Shown: piece after piece, positions 8,074 through 21,075 of the stretch
Position numbering within the stretch: the stretch's first letter is position 1
How the letters are laid out: each line of letters opens with the position of its first letter
Source: Hydractinia symbiolongicarpus
Lineage: Eukaryota; Cnidaria; Hydrozoa; Anthoathecata; Hydractiniidae
Direction of reading: 5' to 3'
DNA length: 64,000 bases
Assembly: GCF_029227915.1 (NCBI RefSeq)
Contig: NC_079875.1
Span: 2,046,001-2,110,000 of the forward strand
Program-made: the position numbers and the translations under genes
The notes under the pieces: generated by a model
Told to the model about the DNA's origin: nothing
Seen by the model: the letters and a program-made list of their open reading frames with translations, nothing else
The model's database searches: none

Positions 8074-8087
8074 GCTGCTTGAAAATG
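8074..8087 (-). other. Residual 5' leader of the LINE
   Basis: Only 14 bp separate the ORF1 Met from the satellite. A full 5' UTR with internal promoter is normally much longer in LINEs, so this copy is probably 5'-truncated just before the start codon. The GAAAATGAAATGAAAAC context makes the exact end ambiguous by a few bases. Confidence 0.6.
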
Positions 8088-8091
8088 AAAT
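8088..8091. repeat. Target-site duplication of the LINE, right copy
   Basis: AAAT, matching 3888-3891. The satellite resumes at monomer position 35 at 8092, and the next monomer starts at 8261, exactly where an uninterrupted monomer would end. Confidence 0.6.
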
Positions 8092-9229
8092 GAAAACATT
8101 TTTGAAAACTACAAGTCTCATAGGTTTTAGTGGTGAAAAAATAATTTAAAAATTCGTTCTGGAAATGAGTTTACTCACTGGGTACTTTCCTTGTATACTT
8201 TTAACTATACGGGCCGAGTCCGGGATTTACGGGAATTCGCGGGTTTTCGTTTGCCGGCGATTAAACTTCTTTTATTCAGCGTCTCATCAAAAATGAAAAC
8301 ATTTTTAAAAACTACAAGTCTCGTGGGCTTTAGTGGTGAAAAAATAAATTAAAAAATCGTTCTGGAAATGAGTTTACTTACAGGGTACTTTCTTTGTATA
8401 CATTCGACTATACGGGCCAAGCCCGGGATTTACGGGAAATCTCAGGTTTTCGTTTGCCGGCGATTAAACCTTCATTAAGCGTCTCATCAAAAATGAAAAC
8501 ATTTTTGAAAACTACAAGTCTCATGCGTTTTAGTGGTGAAAAAATAAATTAAAAAATCGTTCTGGAAATGAGTTTACTCACAGGGTACTTTCTTTGTATA
8601 CATTTGACTATACGGGCCAAGCACGGGATTTACGGGAAATCGCGGGTTTTCGTTTGCCGGCGATTAAACCTCTTTCATTAAGCGTCTCATCAAAAATGAA
8701 AACATTTTTGAAAACTGCAAGTCTCGTGCGTTTTAGTGGTGAAAAGATAATTGAAAAAATCGTTTCGGAAATGAGTTTACTCACAGGGTACTTTCTTTGT
8801 ATACATTCGACTATACGGGCCAAGCCCAAGATTTACGGGAAATCGCGGGTTTTCGTTTGCCGGCGATTAAACAACTTTCATTAAACGTCTCATCAAAAAT
8901 GAAAACATTTCTGAAAACTACAAGTCTCATGCGTTTTAGTGGTGAAAATTAATTTAAAAAATCGTTCGGGAAATGAGTTTACTCCCCGGGTACTTTCTTT
9001 GTATACTTTTGACTATACGGGCCGAGTCCGGGATTTACGGGAAGTCGCAGGTTTTCGTTTGCCGGCAATTAAACTTCTTTTATTCAGTGTCTCATCAAAA
9101 ATGAAAACATTTTTAAAAACTACAAGTCTCGTGGGCTTTAGTGGTGAAATAATAATTTAAAAAATCGTTCGGGAAATGAGTTTACACCCCGGGTACTTTC
9201 TTTGTATACTTTTGACTATACGGGCCGAG

Positions 9230-11140
9230 TCCGGTATTTACGGGAAATCGCAGGTTTTCGTTTGCCGGCGATTAAACTTCTTTTATTCAGCGTCTCATCA
9301 AAAATGAAAACATTTTTGAAAACTACAAGTCTCATGCGTTTTAGTGGTGAAAAAATAATTTAAAAAATCGTTCGGGAAATGAGTTTACTCCCTGGGTACT
9401 TTCTTTGTATACTTTTGACTATACGGGCCGATTCCGGGATTTACGGGAAGTCGCGGGTTTTCGTTTGCCGGCGATTAAACTTCTTTTATTCAGCGTCTCA
9501 TCAAAAATGAAAATATTTTTAAATACTACAAGTCTCATGGGCTTTAGTGGTGAAATAATAATTTATAAAATCGTTCGGGAAATGAGTTTACATCCTGGGT
9601 ACTTTCTTTGTATACTTTTGACTATACGGGCCGAATCCGGGATTTACGGAAAATCGCAGGTTTTCGTTTGCCGGCGATTAAACTTTTTTTATTCAGCGTC
9701 TCATCAAAAATGAAAACATTTTTGAAAACTACAAGTCTCATGCGTTTTAGTGGTGAAAAAATAATTTAAAAATTCGTTCTGGAAATGAGTTTACTCACTG
9801 GGTACTTTCCTTGTATACTTTTAACTATACGGGCCGAGCCCGGGATTTACGGGAAATCGCAGGTTTTCGTTTGCCGGCGATTAAACTTCTTTTATTCAGC
9901 GTCTCATCAAAAATGAAAACATTTTTAAAAACTGCAAGTCTCGTGGGCTTTAGTGGTGAAAAAATAAATTAAAAAATCGTTCTGGAAATGAGTTTACTTA
10001 CAGGGTACTTTCTTTGTATACATTCGACTATACGGGCCAAGCCCGGGATTTTCGGGAAATCTCTGGTTTTCGTTTGCCGGCGATTAAACCTTCATTAAGT
10101 GTCTCATCAAAAATGAAAACATTTTTGAAAACTACATGTCTCATGCGTTTTAGTGGTGAAAAAATAAATTAAAAAATCGTTCGGGAAATGAGTTTACTCC
10201 CTGGGTTCTTTCTTTGTATACTTTTGACTATGCGGGCCGAGTCCGGGGTTTACGGGAAATGGCGGGTTTTCGTATGCCGGCGATTAAACTTCTTTTATTC
10301 AGCGTCTCATCAAAAATGAAAACATTTTTGAAAACTAAAAGTCTCAAGCGTTTTAGTGGTGAAAAGATATTTTAAAAAATCGTTTTGGAAATGAGTTTAC
10401 TCACAGGGTACTTTCTTTGTATACATTCGACTATACGGGCCAAGCCCGGGATTTACGGGAAATCACAGGTTTTCGTTTGCCGGCGATTAAACTTCTTTTA
10501 TTCAGCGTCTCATCAAAAATGAAATCATTTTTGAAAACTACAAGTCTCATGCGTTTTAGTGGTGAAAGTATAATTTAAAAAATCGTTCGGGAAATGAATT
10601 TACTCCCTGGGTACTTTCTTTGTATACTTTTGACTATACGGGCCGAGTCCGGTATTTACGGGAAATCGCAGGTTTTCGTTTCCCGGCGATTAAACTTTTT
10701 TTATTCAGCGTCTCATCAAAAATGAAAACATTTTTGAAAACTACAAGTCTCATGCGTTTTAGTGGTGAAAAAATAATTTAAAAAATCGTTCGGGAAATGA
10801 GTTTACTCCCTGGGTACTTTCTTTGTATACTTTTGACTATACAGGCCGAGTCCGGGATTTACGGGAAGTCGCGGGTTTTCGTTTGCCGGCGATTAAACTT
10901 CTTTTATTCAGCGTCTCATCAAAAATGAAAATATTTTTAAATACTACAAGTCTCATGGGCTTTAGTGGTGAAATAATAATTTATAAAATCGTTCGGGAAA
11001 TGAGTTTACACCCTGGGTACTTTCTTTGTATACTTTTGACTATACGGGCCGAGTCCGGGATTTACGGGAAATCGCAGGTTTTCGTTTGCCGGCGATTAAA
11101 CTTTTTTTATTTAGCGTCTCATCAAAAATGAAAACATTTT
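9230..11140. repeat. Seven-monomer repeat, 1418-bp offset
   Basis: The segment from about 9230 to 9720 recurs at about 10648-11138, offset 1418 bp (seven monomers less 3 bp). Both copies carry GAAAATATTTTTAAATACTAC followed by AATAATTTATAAAATCG. The DNA between the copies is ordinary satellite of other monomer types. Confidence 0.75.
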
Positions 11141-11739
11141 TGAAAACTACAAGTCTCATGCGTTTTAGTGGTGAAAATATAATTTAAAAAATCGTTCGGG
11201 AAATGAGTTTACTCCCTGGGTTCTTTCTTTGTATACTTTTGACTATGCGGGCCGAGTCCGGGGTTTACGGGACATGGCGGGTTTTCGTTTGCCGGCGATT
11301 AAACTTCTTTTATTCAGCGTCTCATCAAAAATGAAAACATTTCTGAAAACTACAAGTCTCATGCGTTTTAGTGGTGAAAAAGTAATTTAAAAATTCGTTC
11401 GGGAAATGAGTTTACTCACTGGGTACTTTCCTTGTATACATTTGACTATACGGGACGAGTCCGGGATTTACGGGAAATCGCGGGTTTTCGTTTGCCGGAG
11501 ATTAAACTTCTTTTATTCAGCGTCTCATAAAAAATGAAAACATTTTTAAAAACTACAAGTCTCATGGGCTTTAGTGGTGAAATAATAATTTAAATAATCG
11601 TTTGGGAAATGAGTTTACTCCCTGGGTACTTTCTTTGTATACTTTTGACTATACGGGCCGAGTCCGGGATTTACGGGAAATCGCAGGTTTTCGTTTGCCG
11701 GCGATTAAACTTCTTTTATTCAGCGTCTCATCAAAAATG

Positions 11740-14700
11740 AAAACATTTTTGAAAACTACAAGTCTCATGCGTTTTAGTGGTGAAAATATAATTTAAAAAA
11801 TCGTTCGGGAAATGAGTTTACTCCCTGGGTTCTTTCTTTGTATACATTTGACTATACGGGCCAAGCCCGGGATTTACGGGAAATCGCGGGTTTTCGTTTG
11901 CCGGCGATTAAACATTTTTCATTAAACGTCTCATCAAAAATGAAAATATTTCTGAAAACTACAAGTCTTATGCGTTTTAGTGGTGAAAATTAATTTAAAA
12001 AATCGTTCGGGAAATGAGTTTACTCCCTGGGTACTTTCTTTGTATACTTTTCACTATACGGGCCGAGTCCGGGATTTACGGGAACTCGCGGGTTTTCGTT
12101 TGCCGGCAATTAAACTTCTTTTATTCAGTGTCTCATCAAAAATGAAAACATTTTTAAAAACTACAAGTCTCATGGGCTTTAGTGGTGAAATAATAATTTA
12201 AAAAATCGTTCGGGAAATGAGTTTACACCCCGGGTACTTTCTTTGTATACTTTTGACTATACGGGCCGAGTCCGGGATTTACGGGAAATCGCAGGTTTTC
12301 GTTTGCCGGCGATTAAACTTCTTTTATTCAGCGTCTCATCAAAAATGAAAACATTTTTGAAAACTACAAGTCTCATCCGTTTTAGTGGTGAAAAAATAAT
12401 TTAAATAATCGTTCGGGAAATGAGTTTACTCACAGGGTACTTTTTTTGTATACTTTTGACTATACGGGCCAAGCCCGGGATTTACGGGAAATCGCGGGTT
12501 CTCGTTTGCCGGCGATTAAACTTCTTTTATTCAGCGTCTCATCAAAAATGAAAATATTTTTAAATACTACAAGTCTCATGGGCTTTAGTGGTGAAATAAT
12601 TTTTTAAAAAATCGTTCGGGAAATGAGTCCCTGGGTTCTTTCTTTGTATACTTTTGACTTTGCGGGCCGAGTCCGGGGTTTACGGGAAATGGCGGGTTTT
12701 CGTTTGCCGGCGATTAAACTTCTTTTATTCAGCGTCTCATCAAAAATGAAAACATTTTTGAAAACTAGAAGTCTCAAGCGTTTTAGTGGTGAAAAGATAA
12801 TTTAAAAAATCGTTTTGGAAATGAGTTTACTCACAGGGTACTTTCTTTGTATACATTCGACTATACGGGCCAAGCCCGGGATTTACGGGAAATAGCGGGT
12901 TTTCGTTTGCCGGCGATTAAATCACTTTCATTAAGCGTCTCATCAAAAATGAAAACATTTTTGAAAACTACAAGTCTCATGCGTTTTAGTGGTGAAAAAA
13001 TAATTTAAAAATTCGTTCGGGAAATGAGTTTACTCACTGGGTACTTTCCTTGTATACTTTTGACTATACGGGCCGAGTCCGGGATTTACGGGAAATCGCG
13101 GGTTTTCGTTTGCCGGCGATAAAACTTCTTTTATTCAGCGTCTCATCAAAAATGAAAACATTTTTAAAAACTACAAGTCTCATGGGCTTTAGTGGTGAAA
13201 TAATAATTTAAATAATCGTTTGGGAAATGAGTTTACTCCCTGGGTACTTTCTTTGTATACTTTTGACTATACGGGCCGAGTCCGGGATTTACGGGAAATC
13301 GCAGGCTTTCGTTTGCCGGCGATTAAACTTCTTTTATTCAGCGTCTCATCAAAAATGAAAACATTTTTGAAAACTACAAGTCTCATGCGTTTTAGTGGTG
13401 AAAAAATAATTTAAAAAATCGTTCTGGAAATGAGTTTACACCCTGGGTACTTTCTTTGTATACTTTTGACTATACGGGCCAAGCCCGGGATTTACGGGAA
13501 ATCTCAGGTTTTTGTTTGCCGGCGATTAAACCTTCATTAAGCGTCTCATCAAAAATGAAAACATTTTTGAAAACTACAACTCTCATGCGTTTTAGTGGTG
13601 AAATAATAATTTAAAAAATCGTTCGGGAAATGAGTTTACACCCCGGGTACTTTCTTTGTATACTTCTGACTATACGGGCCGAGTCCGGGATTTACGGGAA
13701 ATCGCAGGTTTTCGTTTGCCGGCGATTAAACTTCTTTTATTTAGCGTCTCATCAAAAATGAAAACATTTTTAAAAACTACAAGTCTCATCCGTTTTAGTG
13801 GTGAAAAAATAATTTAAATAATCGTTCGGGAAATGAGTTTACTCACAGGGTACTTTCTTTGTATACTTTTAACTATACGGGCCAAGCCCGGGATTTACGG
13901 GAAATCGCGGGTTCTCGTTTGCCGGCGATTAAACTTCTTTTATTCAGCGTCTCATCAAAAATGAAAATATTTTTAAATACTACAAGTCTCATGGGCTTTA
14001 GTGGTGAAATAATTTTTTAAAAAATCGTTCGGGAAATGAGTTTACACCCTGGGTACTTTCTTTGTATACTTTTGACAATACGGACCAAGTCCGGGATTTA
14101 AGGGAAATCACAGGTTTTCGTTTGCCGGCGATTAAACTTCTTTTATTCAGCGTCTCATCAAAAATGAAAACATTTTTGAAAACTACAAGTCTCATGCGTT
14201 TTAGTGGTGAAAATATATCTTAAAAAATCGTTCGGGAAATGAGTTTACTCCCTGGGTTCTTTCTTGGTATACTTTTGACTATGCGGGCCGAGTCCGGGGT
14301 TTACGGGAAATGGCGGGTTTTCGTTTGCCGGCGATTAAACTTCTTTTATTCAGCGTCTCATCAAAAATGAAAACATTTTTGAAAACTAGAAGTCTCAAGC
14401 GTTTTAGTGGTGAAAAGATAATTTAAAAAATCGTTTTGGAAATGAGTTTACTCACAGGGTACTTTCTTTGTATACATTCGACTATACGGGCCAAGCCCGG
14501 GATTTACGGGAAATAACAGGTTTTCGTTTGCCGGCGATTAAACTTCTTTTATTCAGCGTCTCATCAAAAATGAAAACATTTTTGAAAACTACAAGTCTCA
14601 TGCGTTTTAGTGGTGAAAATATAATTTAAAAAATCGTTCGGGAAATGAGTTTACTCCCTGGGTTCTTTCTTTGTATACTTTTGACTTTGCGGGCCGAGTC

Positions 14701-17700
14701 CGGGGTTTACGGGAAATGGCGGGTTTTCGTTTGCCGGCGATTAAACTTCTTTTATTCAGCGTCTCATCAAAAATGAAAACATTTTTGAAAACTAGAAGTC
14801 TCAAGCGTTTTAGTGGTGAAAAGATAATTTAAAAAATCGTTTTGGAAATGAGTTTACTCACAGGGTACTTTCTTTGTATACATTCGACTATACGGGCCAA
14901 GCCCGGGATTTACGGGAAATAGCGGGTTTTCGTTTGCCGGCGATTAAATCACTTTCATTAAGCGTCTCATCAAAAATGAAAACATTTCTGAAAACTACAA
15001 GTCTCATGCGTTTTAGTGGTGAAAAAATAATTTAAAAATTCGTTCGGGAAATGAGTTTACTCACTGGGTACTTTCCTTGTATACTTTTGACTATACGGGC
15101 CGAGTCCGGGATTTACGGGAAATCGCGGGTTTTCGTTTGCCGGCGATTAAACTTCTTTTATTCAGCGTCTCATCAAAAATGAAAACATTTTTGAAAACTA
15201 CAAGTCTCATGCGTTTTAGTGGTGAAAATATAATTTAAAAAATCGTTCGGGAAATGAGTTTACTCCCTGGGTTCTTTCTTTGTATACATTTGACTATACG
15301 GGCCAAGCCCGGGATTTACGGGAAATCGCGGGTTTTCGTTTGCCGGCGATTAAACATTTTTCATTAAACGTCTCATCAAAAATGAAAATATTTCTGAAAA
15401 CTACAAGTCTTATGCGTTTTAGTGGTGAAAATTAATTTAAAAAATCGTTCGGGAAATGAGTTTACTCCCTGGGTACTTTCTTTGTATACTTTTCACTATA
15501 CGGGCCGAGTCCGGGATTTACGGGAACTCGCGGGTTTTCGTTTGCCGGCAATTAAACTTCTTTTATTCAGTGTCTCATCAAAAATGAAAACATTTTTAAA
15601 AACTACAAGTCTCATGGGCTTTAGTGGTGAAATAATAATTTAAAAAATCGTTCGGGAAATGAGTTTACACCCCGGGTACTTTCTTTGTATACTTTTGACT
15701 ATACGGGCCGAGTCCGGGATTTACGGGAAATCGCAGGTTTTCGTTTGCCGGCGATTAAACTTCTTTTATTCAGCGTCTCATCAAAAATGAAAACATTTTT
15801 GAAAACTACAAGTCTCATCCATTTAGTGGTGAAAAAATAATTTAAATAATCGTTCGGGAAATGAGTGTACTCACAGGGTACTTTCTTTGTATACTTTTGA
15901 CTATACGGGCCAAGCCCGGGATTTACGGGAAATCGCGGGTTCTCGTTTGCCGGCGATTAAACTTCTTTTATTCAGCGTCTCATCAAAAATGAAAATATTT
16001 TTAATCACTACAAGTCTGATGGGCTTTAGTGGTGAAATAATTTTTTAAAAAATCGTTCGGGAAATGAGTTTACACCCTGGGTACTTTCTTTGTATACTTT
16101 TGACTATACGGGCCAAGTCCGGGATTTACGGGAAATCACAGGTTTTCGTTTGCCGGCGATTAAACTTCTTTTATTCAGCGTCTCATCAAAAATGAAAACA
16201 TTTTTGAAAACTACAAGTCTCATGCGTTTTAGTGGTGAAAATATAATTTAAAAAATCGTTCGGGAAATGAGTTTACTCCCTGGGTTCTTTCTTTATATAC
16301 TTTTGACTATGCGGGCCGAGTCCGGGGTTTACGGGAAATGGCGGGTTTTCGTTTGCCGGCGATTAAACTTCTTTTATTCAGCGTCTCATCAAAAATGAAA
16401 ACATTTTTGAAAACTAGAAGTCTCAAGCGTTTTAGTGGTGAAAAGATATTTTAAAAAATCGTTTTGGAAATGAGTTTACTCACAGGGTACTTTCTTTGTA
16501 TACATTCGACTATACGGGCCAAGCCCGGGATTTACGGGAAATCACAGGTTTTCGTTTGCCGGCGATTAAACTTCTTTTATTCAGCGTCTCATCAAAAATG
16601 AAAACATTTTTGAAAACTACAAGTCTCATGCGTTTTAGTGGTGAAAATATAATTTAAAAAATCGTTCGGGAAATGAGTTTACTCCCTGGGTACTTTCTTT
16701 GTATACTTTTCACTATACGGGCCGAGTCCGGGATTTACGGGAACTCGCGGGTTTTCGTTTGCCGGCAATTAAACTTCTTTTATTCAGTGTCTCATCAGAA
16801 ATGAAAACATTTTTAAAAACTACAAGTCTCATGGGCTTTAGTGGTGAAATAATAATTTAAAAAATCGTTCGGGAAATGAGTTTACACCCCGGGTACTTTC
16901 TTTGTATACTTTTGACTATACGGGCCGAGTCCGGGATTTACGGGAAATCGCAGGTTTTCGTTTGCCGGCGATTAAACTTCTTTTATTCAGCGTCTCATCA
17001 AAAATGAAAACATTTTTGAAAACTACAAGTCTCATCCGTTTTAGTGGTGAAAAAATAATTTAAATAATCGTTCGGGAAATGAGTTTACTCACAGGGTACT
17101 TTCTTTGTATACTTTTGACTATACGGGCCAAGCCCGGGATTTACGGGAAATCGCGGGTTCTCGTTTGCCGGCGATTAAACTTCTTTTATTCAGCGTCTCA
17201 TCAAAAATGAAAATATTTTTAAATACTACAAGTCTCATGGGCTTTAGTGGTGAAATAATTTTTTAAAAAATCGTTCGGGAAATGAGTCCCTGGGTTCTTT
17301 CTTTGTATACTTTTGACTTTGCGGGCCGAGTCCGGGGTTTACGGGAAATGGCGGGTTTTCGTTTGCCGGCGATTAAACTTCTTTTATTCAGCGTCTCATC
17401 AAAAAAGAAAACATTTTTGAAAACTAGAAGTCTCAAGCGTTTTAGTGGTGAAAAGATAATTTAAAAAATCGTTTTGGAAATGAGTTTACTCACAGGGTAC
17501 TTTCTTTGTATACATTCGACTATACGGGCCAAGCCCGGGATTTACGGGAAATAGCGGGTTTTCGTTTGCCGGCGATTAAATCACTTTCATTAAGCGTCTC
17601 ATCAAAAATGAAAACATTTTTGAAAACTACAAGTCTCATGCGTTTTAGTGGTGAAAAAATAATTTAAAAATTCGTTCGGGAAATGAGTTTACTCACTGGG

Positions 17701-18080
17701 TACTTTCCTTGTATACTTTTGACTATACGGGCCGAGTCCGGGATTTACGGGAAATCGCGGGTTTTCGTTTGCCGGCGATAAAACTTCTTTTATTCAGCGT
17801 CTCATCAAAAATGAAAACATTTTTAAAAACTACAAGTCTCATGGGCTTTAGTGGTGAAATAATAATTTAAATAATCGTTTGGGAAATGAGTTTACTCCCT
17901 GGGTACTTTCTTTGTATACTTTTGACTATACGGGCCGAGTCCGGGATTTACGGGAAATCGCAGGCTTTCGTTTGCCGGCGATTAAACTTCTTTTATTCAG
18001 CGTCTCATCAAAAATGAAAACATTTTTGAAAACTACAAGTCTCATGCGTTTTAGTGGTGAAAAAATAATTTAAAAAATCG
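11740..18080. repeat. Overlapping block duplications, offsets 3442 and 4659 bp
   Basis: About 11740-12600 recurs at about 15182-16040 (offset 3442). About 12000-13420 recurs at about 16660-18080 (offset 4659). Shared rare markers are TATACTTTTCACTATACGG with GGGAACTCGCGGG, the CTCATCCGTTTTAG variant and the 5-bp deletion at 12623/17282. One source block is thus represented two or three times in different flanking contexts. Confidence 0.8.
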
Positions 18081-20449
18081 TTCGGGAAATGAGTTTACAC
18101 CCTGGGTACTTTCTTTGTATACTTTTGACTATACGGGCCGAGTCCGGGATTTACGGGAAATCGCAGGTTTTCGTTTGCCGGCGATTAAACTTCTTTTATT
18201 CAGCGCCTCATCAAAAATGAAAACATTTTTAAAAACTACAAGTCCCACGGGCTTTAGTGGTGAAATAATAATTTAAAAAAATCGTTCGGGAAATGAGTTT
18301 ACACCCCGGGTACTTTCTTTGTATACTTTTGACTATACGGGCCGAGTCCGGGATTTACGGGAAATCGCAGGTTTTCGTTTGCCGGCGATTATACTTCTTT
18401 TATTCAGCGTCTCATCAAAAATGAAAACATTTTTGAAAACTACAAGTCTCATAGGTTTTAGTGGTGAAAAAATAATTTAAAAATTCGTTCTGGAAATGAG
18501 TTTACTCACTGGGTACTTTCCTTGTATACTTTTAACTATACGGGCCAAGTCCGGGATTTACGGGAAATCGCGGGTTTTCGTTTGCCGGCGATTAAACTTC
18601 TTTTATTCAGCGTCTCATCAAAAATGAAAACATTTTTAAAAACTACAAGTCTCGTGGGCTTTAGTGGTGAAAAAATAAATTAAAAAATCGTTCTGGAAAT
18701 GAGTTTACTTACAGGGTACTTTCTTTGTATACATTCGACTATACGGGCCAAGCCCGGGATTTACGGAAAATCTCAGGTTTTTGTTTGCCGGCGATTAAAC
18801 CTTCATTAAGCGTCTCATCAAAAATGAAAACATTTTTGAAAACTACAACTCTCATGCGTTTTAGTGGTGAAATAATAATTTAAAAAATCGTTCGGGAAAT
18901 GAGTTTACACCCCGGGTACTTTCTTTGTATACTTCTGACTATACGGGCCGAGTCCGGGATTTACGGGAAATCGCAGGTTTTCGTTTGCCGGCGATTAAAC
19001 TTCTTTTATTTAGCGTCTCATCAAAAATGAAAACATTTTTAAAAACTACAAGTCTCATCCGTTTTAGTGGTGAAAAAATAATTTAAATAATCGTTCGGGA
19101 AATGAGTTTACTCACAGGGTACTTTCTTTGTATACTTTTAACTATACGGGCCAAGCCCGGGATTTACGGGAAATCGCGGGTTCTCGTTTGCCGGCGATTA
19201 AACTTCTTTTATTCAGCGTCTCATCAAAAATGAAAATATTTTTAAATACTACAAGTCTCATGGGCTTTAGTGGTGAAATAATTTTTTAAAAAATCGTTCG
19301 GGAAATGAGTTTACACCCTGGGTACTTTCTTTGTATACTTTTGACAATACGGACCAAGTCCGGGATTTAAGGGAAATCACAGGTTTTCGTTTGCCGGCGA
19401 TTAAACTTCTTTTATTCAGCGTCTCATCAAAAATGAAAACATTTTTGAAAACTACAAGTCTCATGCGTTTTAGTGGTGAAAATATATCTTAAAAAATCGT
19501 TCGGGAAATGAGTTTACTCCCTGGGTTCTTTCTTGGTATACTTTTGACTATGCGGGCCGAGTCCGGGGTTTACGGGAAATGGCGGGTTTTCGTTTGCCGG
19601 CGATTAAACTTCTTTTATTCAGCGTCTCATCAAAAATGAAAACATTTTTGAAAACTAGAAGTCTCAAGCGTTTTAGTGGTGAAAAGATAATTTAAAAAAT
19701 CGTTTTGGAAATGAGTTTACTCACAGGGTACTTTCTTTGTATACATTCGACTATACGGGCCAAGCCCGGGATTTACGGGAAATAACAGGTTTTCGTTTGC
19801 CGGCGATTAAACTTCTTTTATTCAGCGTCTCATCAAAAATGAAAACATTTTTGAAAACTACAAGTCTCATGCGTTTTAGTGGTGAAAATATAATTTAAAA
19901 AATCGTTCGGGAAATGAGTTTACTCCCTGGGTTCTTTCTTTGTATACTTTTGACTTTGCGGGCCGAGTCCGGGGTTTACGGGAAATGGCGGGTTTTCGTT
20001 TGCCGGCGATTAATCTTCTTTTATTCAGCGTCTCATCAAAAATGAAAACATTTTTGAAAACTAGAAGTCTCAAGCGTTTTAGTGGTGAAAAGATAATTTA
20101 AAAAATCGTTTTGGAAATGAGTTTACTCACAGGGTACTTTCTTTGTATACATTCGACTATACGGGCCAAGCCCGGGATTTACGGGAAATAGCGGGTTTTC
20201 GTTTGCCGGCGATTAAATCACTTTCATTAAGCGTCTCATCAAAAATGAAAACATTTCTGAAAACTACAAGTCTCATGCGTTTTAGTGGTGAAAAAATAAT
20301 TTAAAAATTCGTTCGGGAAATGAGTTTACTCACTGGGTACTTTCCTTGTATACTTTTGACTATACGGGCCGAGTCCGGGATTTACGGGAAATCGCGGGTT
20401 TTCGTTTGCCGGCGATTAAACTTCTTTTATTCAGCGTCTCATCAAAAAT
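13470..20449. repeat. Block duplication, offset 5269 bp
   Basis: About 13470-15180 recurs at about 18739-20449. Markers shared in the same order are CTCAGGTTTTTGTTTGCC, TATACTTCTGACTATACGG, GACAATACGGACCAAGTCC, GAAAATATATCTTAAAA and TCTTGGTATAC. Only a few single-base differences are visible over about 1.7 kb. Confidence 0.8.
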
Positions 20450-21075
20450 GAAAACATTTTTAAAAACTACAAGTCTCATGCGTTTTAGTGGTGAAAATAT
20501 AATTTAAAAAATCGTTCGGGAAATGAGTTTACTCCCTGGGTTCTTTCTTTGTATACTTTTGACTTTTCGGGCCGAGTCCGGGGTTTACGGGAAATGGCGG
20601 GTTTTCGTTTGCCGGCGATTAAACTTCTTTTATTCAGCGTCTCATCAAAAATGAAAACATTTTTGAAAACTAGAAGTCTCAAGCGTTTTAGTGGTGAAAA
20701 GATAATTTAAAAAATCGTTTTGGAAATGAGTTTACTCACAGGGTACTTTCTTTGTATACATTCGACTATACGGGCCAAGCCCGGGATTTACGGGAAATAG
20801 CGGGTTTTCGTTTGCCGGCGATTAAATCACTTTCATTAAGCGTCTCATCAAAAATGAAAACATTTCTGAAAACTACAAGTCTCATGCGTTTTAGTGGTGA
20901 AAAAATAATTTAAAAATTCGTTCGGGAAATGAGTTTACTCACTGGGTACTTTCCTTGTATACTTTTGACTATACGGGCCGAGTCCGGGATTTACGGGAAA
21001 TCGCGGGTTTTCGTTTGCCGGCGATTAAACTTCTTTTATTCAGCGTCTCATCAAAAATGAAAACATTTTTAAAAA
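20000..21075. repeat. Three-monomer tandem duplication (609 bp)
   Basis: The trimer ending near 20460 recurs immediately downstream to about 21075 (offset 609, three monomers). Each copy has a TGGGTTCTTTC/GGCGGG monomer, a CATTCGAC/AAATAGCGGG monomer and a TTTCCTTG monomer. Confidence 0.7.

Larger units (their letters stand above)
3892..8087 (-). mobile_element. Non-LTR retrotransposon, CR1/L2-like (Jockey superfamily)
   Basis: A 4196-bp insertion on the minus strand. In its own 5'-3' direction it has a tiny leader (8087-8074), ORF1 with a coiled coil and an SGNH/GDSL esterase-like domain, a short junction, ORF2 with APE endonuclease and reverse transcriptase, a 148-bp 3' UTR with AATAAA, and a short AT-rich tail repeat. 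There are no LTRs, integrase or RNase H. An SGNH domain in ORF1 together with an endonuclease-RT ORF2 is characteristic of CR1/L2-type LINEs. It is flanked by a 4-bp target duplication. ORF2 is open along its length, but ORF1 carries a one-base frameshift, so this copy is probably not autonomous. The near absence of a 5' UTR suggests slight 5' truncation. The exact clade is not resolved by inspection. Confidence 0.95.
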
